Source of the DNA: Methylotuvimicrobium alcaliphilum 20Z
GTDB lineage: Bacteria > Pseudomonadota > Gammaproteobacteria > Methylococcales > Methylomonadaceae
Length of the DNA stretch: 64,000 nt
Direction: 5' to 3'
Assembly: GCF_000968535.2 (NCBI RefSeq)
Contig: NC_016112.1
Location: 4,154,001-4,218,000, forward strand
A program made the translations under genes and the position numbers. This document shows positions 62,004-64,000 of the stretch, piece after piece (the first letter of the stretch is position 1; the number at the start of each line of letters is the position of its first letter). The notes under the pieces are model-generated. The model made no database searches. It saw nothing but the letters and a program-made list of their open reading frames with translations, and was not told where the DNA came from.

Positions 62004-62910
62004 ATTTATTGATTTTGCTTTTGATGAACGAGATGAGCGGCTTAACGCCATTTTCGATGAAAAAGCAAACGGTTTGCTTTGCTGCATGATAAATCACGGC
62101 GCTCATCGAAGTCTGTTCATCGAGCGACAGCTTCTTAGCCGATGCTTTTCTGATGTTGTGATAGTGAACAGCCAAGCCGTCGACAAAGACGTAGCGATAC
62201 GCCCACATTTCGGCGATCGATGTAAACCACATAAATGCGAACGACACGGCCATACCCATGCCGGCGATAATCACGAGCCAGGCAAACATAGGGTGTAGCT
62301 TAGTGAGCCACCACGACATGATGTCCGCTATCAAGAATACGTAAGGCATGCCGATTGCGGTGCTTTTGATTACGACCGACGCGGTTTCGGAAAAACTAAA
62401 AATCAGACCGACGAACATAAAAATAAAAGCAATACCAAATAAATGGATATGCGATATGCGAATCAACGAGGCGAAGGTAGCGCCTTCGTCTTGTTCGGTC
62501 ACGGCTTTCAGTTGAGAAAAGTCGTTGTAATTAGGGATTCCCGACGCATCGGCGTTGTGACACATCACACATTTGGTTTCGATGATTTTTTTTGAGCCGC
62601 TGGATGCGTATTCCGATTGTTCCGCACCGTCCCGAGTCCATTGAATCAGTGCGAAGCGCTCTTGCTCGGTCGCATAGGGTTTCATCGAGCCGTTTAACTT
62701 GGTTTCGAGTAAGGTACCCGAGCGGTTGCCATAATAACTGTAGACGATATCGTCGATCGATAGTCCGAACTTGCCGTCGGCCATACCGTGCGTAAAAAGA
62801 ATTTGTATCAACGCAAAAAAGTAACCGACAGCAACGGTGCCTAAATAGCCGGTAAACAAGACTTTGATCGGAAGGTCGAGTTCTTTGAGATGGGATTTAA
62901 AAGGATGCAT
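62002..62910 (-). CDS. Membrane-anchored c-type cytochrome protein
   Basis: A 302-residue protein. A membrane segment at about residues 16-40 is followed by an extracytoplasmic region with one haem c site, ETKCVMCHNAD (Cys114, Cys117, His118), and then about three more membrane segments (HIHLFGIAFIFMFVGLIFSF and after). A histidine-containing HIHLFG lies at the membrane edge and could ligand a second cofactor. The ATG at 62910 (MHPFKSHLKELDLP) has GGAAA upstream; an earlier in-frame start would add 32 residues of poor quality. Likely an electron carrier; partner unknown. Confidence 0.75.
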   Translation of the reverse strand: MHPFKSHLKELDLPIKVLFTGYLGTVAVGYFFALIQILFTHGMADGKFGLSIDDIVYSYYGNRSGTLLETKLNGSMKPYATEQERFALIQWTRDGAEQSEYASSGSKKIIETKCVMCHNADASGIPNYNDFSQLKAVTEQDEGATFASLIRISHIHLFGIAFIFMFVGLIFSFSETASVVIKSTAIGMPYVFLIADIMSWWLTKLHPMFAWLVIIAGMGMAVSFAFMWFTSIAEMWAYRYVFVDGLAVHYHNIRKASAKKLSLDEQTSMSAVIYHAAKQTVCFFIENGVKPLISFIKSKINK

Positions 62911-63182
62911 AGCGTGTTTCCATGGAAAATAAAAATCGAATTCGTAAAAAGGAAGGTGTAGACATAATAGACGCAAATTGCGGTCCATGTCGGGGCTTGA
63001 ACGCATGCGAAATGCGCATCTCGTGCAATTTTATAAGACTTTCGGCGTCACCAAGCCTGAAAAAGCCATGAGACGCGGTTCCGGCGACTCTTTCGAACAA
63101 CCGCGCTCTTTTTAGATCGTGCAATTTCATAGCAAATGGGATTCTAACCAGGTTCGCAACGAGTACTAAAACGGTGCAAAGG

Positions 63183-63626
63183 TCAGTCCGTTGATCTTCT
63201 AATGACGACAGGTCTCGAAAAAAAGGTATAGAAAAAAGATTGCTGCAGCTTGGAGATTGCCCAGAGGGACAGTAATAATGCCGAAATCGCGGTGCCGGCA
63301 ATCACCAGATCGCCATGTTCGTATCCGGAAGGCAGAAATGCTTCCGCGACCGCGCCGCTTAGAACCATCACAACCAAGGGCAACATATATAGCAATAGCG
63401 AGGCCTTGATTAAAATCCCCTCGCTAATTCCGATAACGACTTCGTCGCCGGTTTTTAACTCGATGTCGCAATCGACGGCGATCGAGCGCTTCTTGATAAA
63501 CTTATCGAGCACCGAGGTGGAGCAGGAGCTTTTTTGCAGGCAACCGCCGCAGCCCTGCTTTGGCTTGCTTTCGACCCAAACTTGGTTATGTTCGATTTTT
63601 GCCACGATTGCATTTTCTTCGATCAT
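63183..63626 (-). CDS. rseC: SoxR-reducing / sigma-E regulator RseC family protein
   Basis: A 147-residue inner-membrane protein. Its cytoplasmic N-terminal domain holds Cys26, Cys29 and Cys35 (QGCGGCLQKSSC), followed by GDEVVIGISEGILIKASLLLY and two membrane segments (about 73-95 and 106-126). In E. coli, RseC belongs to the rpoE operon and also to the SoxR-reducing system. Here it is 22 bp from an AMMECR1 gene rather than rseA/rseB. Confidence 0.88.
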   Translation of the reverse strand: MIEENAIVAKIEHNQVWVESKPKQGCGGCLQKSSCSTSVLDKFIKKRSIAVDCDIELKTGDEVVIGISEGILIKASLLLYMLPLVVMVLSGAVAEAFLPSGYEHGDLVIAGTAISALLLSLWAISKLQQSFFYTFFSRPVVIRRSTD

Positions 63627-63648
63627 GATCGCTCCTCGCCACTTTGAA

Positions 63649-64000
63649 TCAATCGATAATTTCGGCAGTATACCGCGAAACCTTAATGCTATCCGACCAA
63701 TAATACGGGGGAAGCCCGGCTTTTTGTTTGAGATGTTGCAAGAACTGCCGAGGATCGGGCAAGGACTCCCATACCGAAGGTAAAAAGGTACCTCGTTTGA
63801 GGCCTTCTTCTAAAATCAAGCCGTCGATACCAGGGCGCAATTGGTCGATTAGATCTTGCTCCGAAGTGAATGCAATCGGTTCGGCGGGATTCAGTATCGA
63901 AATATGAATGTCCAATGCATCGAGCTCGTCGGCTTCGAGCGGTGGAAACCGGTAATCCTTGAATGCTGCGGAGAAAGCATTCTCGGAGACATCCTCAGCC
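63649..64000 (-). CDS. amrA: AMMECR1 domain protein (AmmeMemoRadiSam system protein A), partial
   Basis: The frame is open to the window edge, so the N-terminus is missing; about 116 residues are visible. FSAAFKDYRFPPLEADELDALDIHISIL and LILEEGLKRGTFLPSVWESLPDPRQFLQHLKQKAGLP fragments are diagnostic of the AMMECR1 fold. The family often occurs with a Memo-like protein and a radical SAM enzyme in an uncharacterised three-gene system; those partners would lie beyond the edge if present. Confidence 0.85.
   Translation of the reverse strand, partial: AEDVSENAFSAAFKDYRFPPLEADELDALDIHISILNPAEPIAFTSEQDLIDQLRPGIDGLILEEGLKRGTFLPSVWESLPDPRQFLQHLKQKAGLPPYYWSDSIKVSRYTAEIID

Overview
The window carries a complete division and cell wall (dcw) cluster, the rsmI-lpoA-yraN-diaA neighbourhood, recB/recD, yfbR, rseC, mlaA and yicC-rph-rdgB. 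This combination and gene order is typical of Gammaproteobacteria. An aryl-polyene-like pigment gene set and many dispersed palindromic repeats would suit a free-living environmental species, perhaps Methylococcales. No diagnostic metabolic gene is present, so the order-level guess is weak.

Layout. Positions 1-15.4 kb: dcw cluster on the minus strand, read mraZ-rsmH-ftsL-ftsI-murE-murF-mraY-murD-ftsW-murG-murC-murB-ddl-ftsQ-ftsA (ftsA cut by the window edge). Most junctions are 4-base ATGA overlaps. mraZ has a good sigma70 promoter followed by a 10-bp-periodic MraZ-box-like array. 15.9-16.2 kb: RNase P RNA (minus). 16.4-20.2 kb: rsmI (minus) diverging from lpoA-yraN-diaA (plus). 20.4-34.3 kb: a DUF5610-like gene behind a sigma28-like promoter, rmuC, recD, an RlpA-like protein, recB, a SPOR protein, an ftsH paralogue, mscL and a 50-residue membrane protein. 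34.5-35.1 kb: yfbR.

35.2-46.3 kb: a minus-strand run starting at yicC and continuing into an incomplete aryl-polyene-like biosynthesis set: ketosynthase-like protein, two acyl carrier proteins, a membrane protein, an AMP-ligase/dehydratase fusion, a family 2 glycosyltransferase, an LpxL-like acyltransferase, then a 748-bp repeat element, a Uma2-family gene, a HAL/TAL-type ammonia-lyase, a thioesterase and a CrtI-like oxidoreductase. The main condensing enzyme, ketoreductase and export genes usual for such pathways are not here. 46.3-48.6 kb: protein kinase, rph and rdgB on plus. 48.9-64 kb: an ATP-grasp-like protein, pentapeptide-repeat protein, hemH, a FecA-like TonB receptor, a PepSY protein, a CPA2 antiporter, mlaA, a BASS transporter, a phosphoribosyltransferase, a membrane cytochrome c, rseC and a partial AMMECR1 gene.

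The most unusual content is non-coding. There are three heptanucleotide tandem arrays placed directly after stop codons, two of them sharing a core of about 35 bp; a 181-bp MITE-like element in two copies with 17-bp terminal inverted repeats; a 64-bp palindromic insertion for which this window holds both filled and empty sites; a 748-bp element with 13-bp inverted ends and 13-bp flanking direct repeats inside the pigment gene set; and several further inverted-repeat families. No transposase gene, CRISPR array or tRNA was seen. Coordinates of repeats were read by eye and may be off by a few bases.
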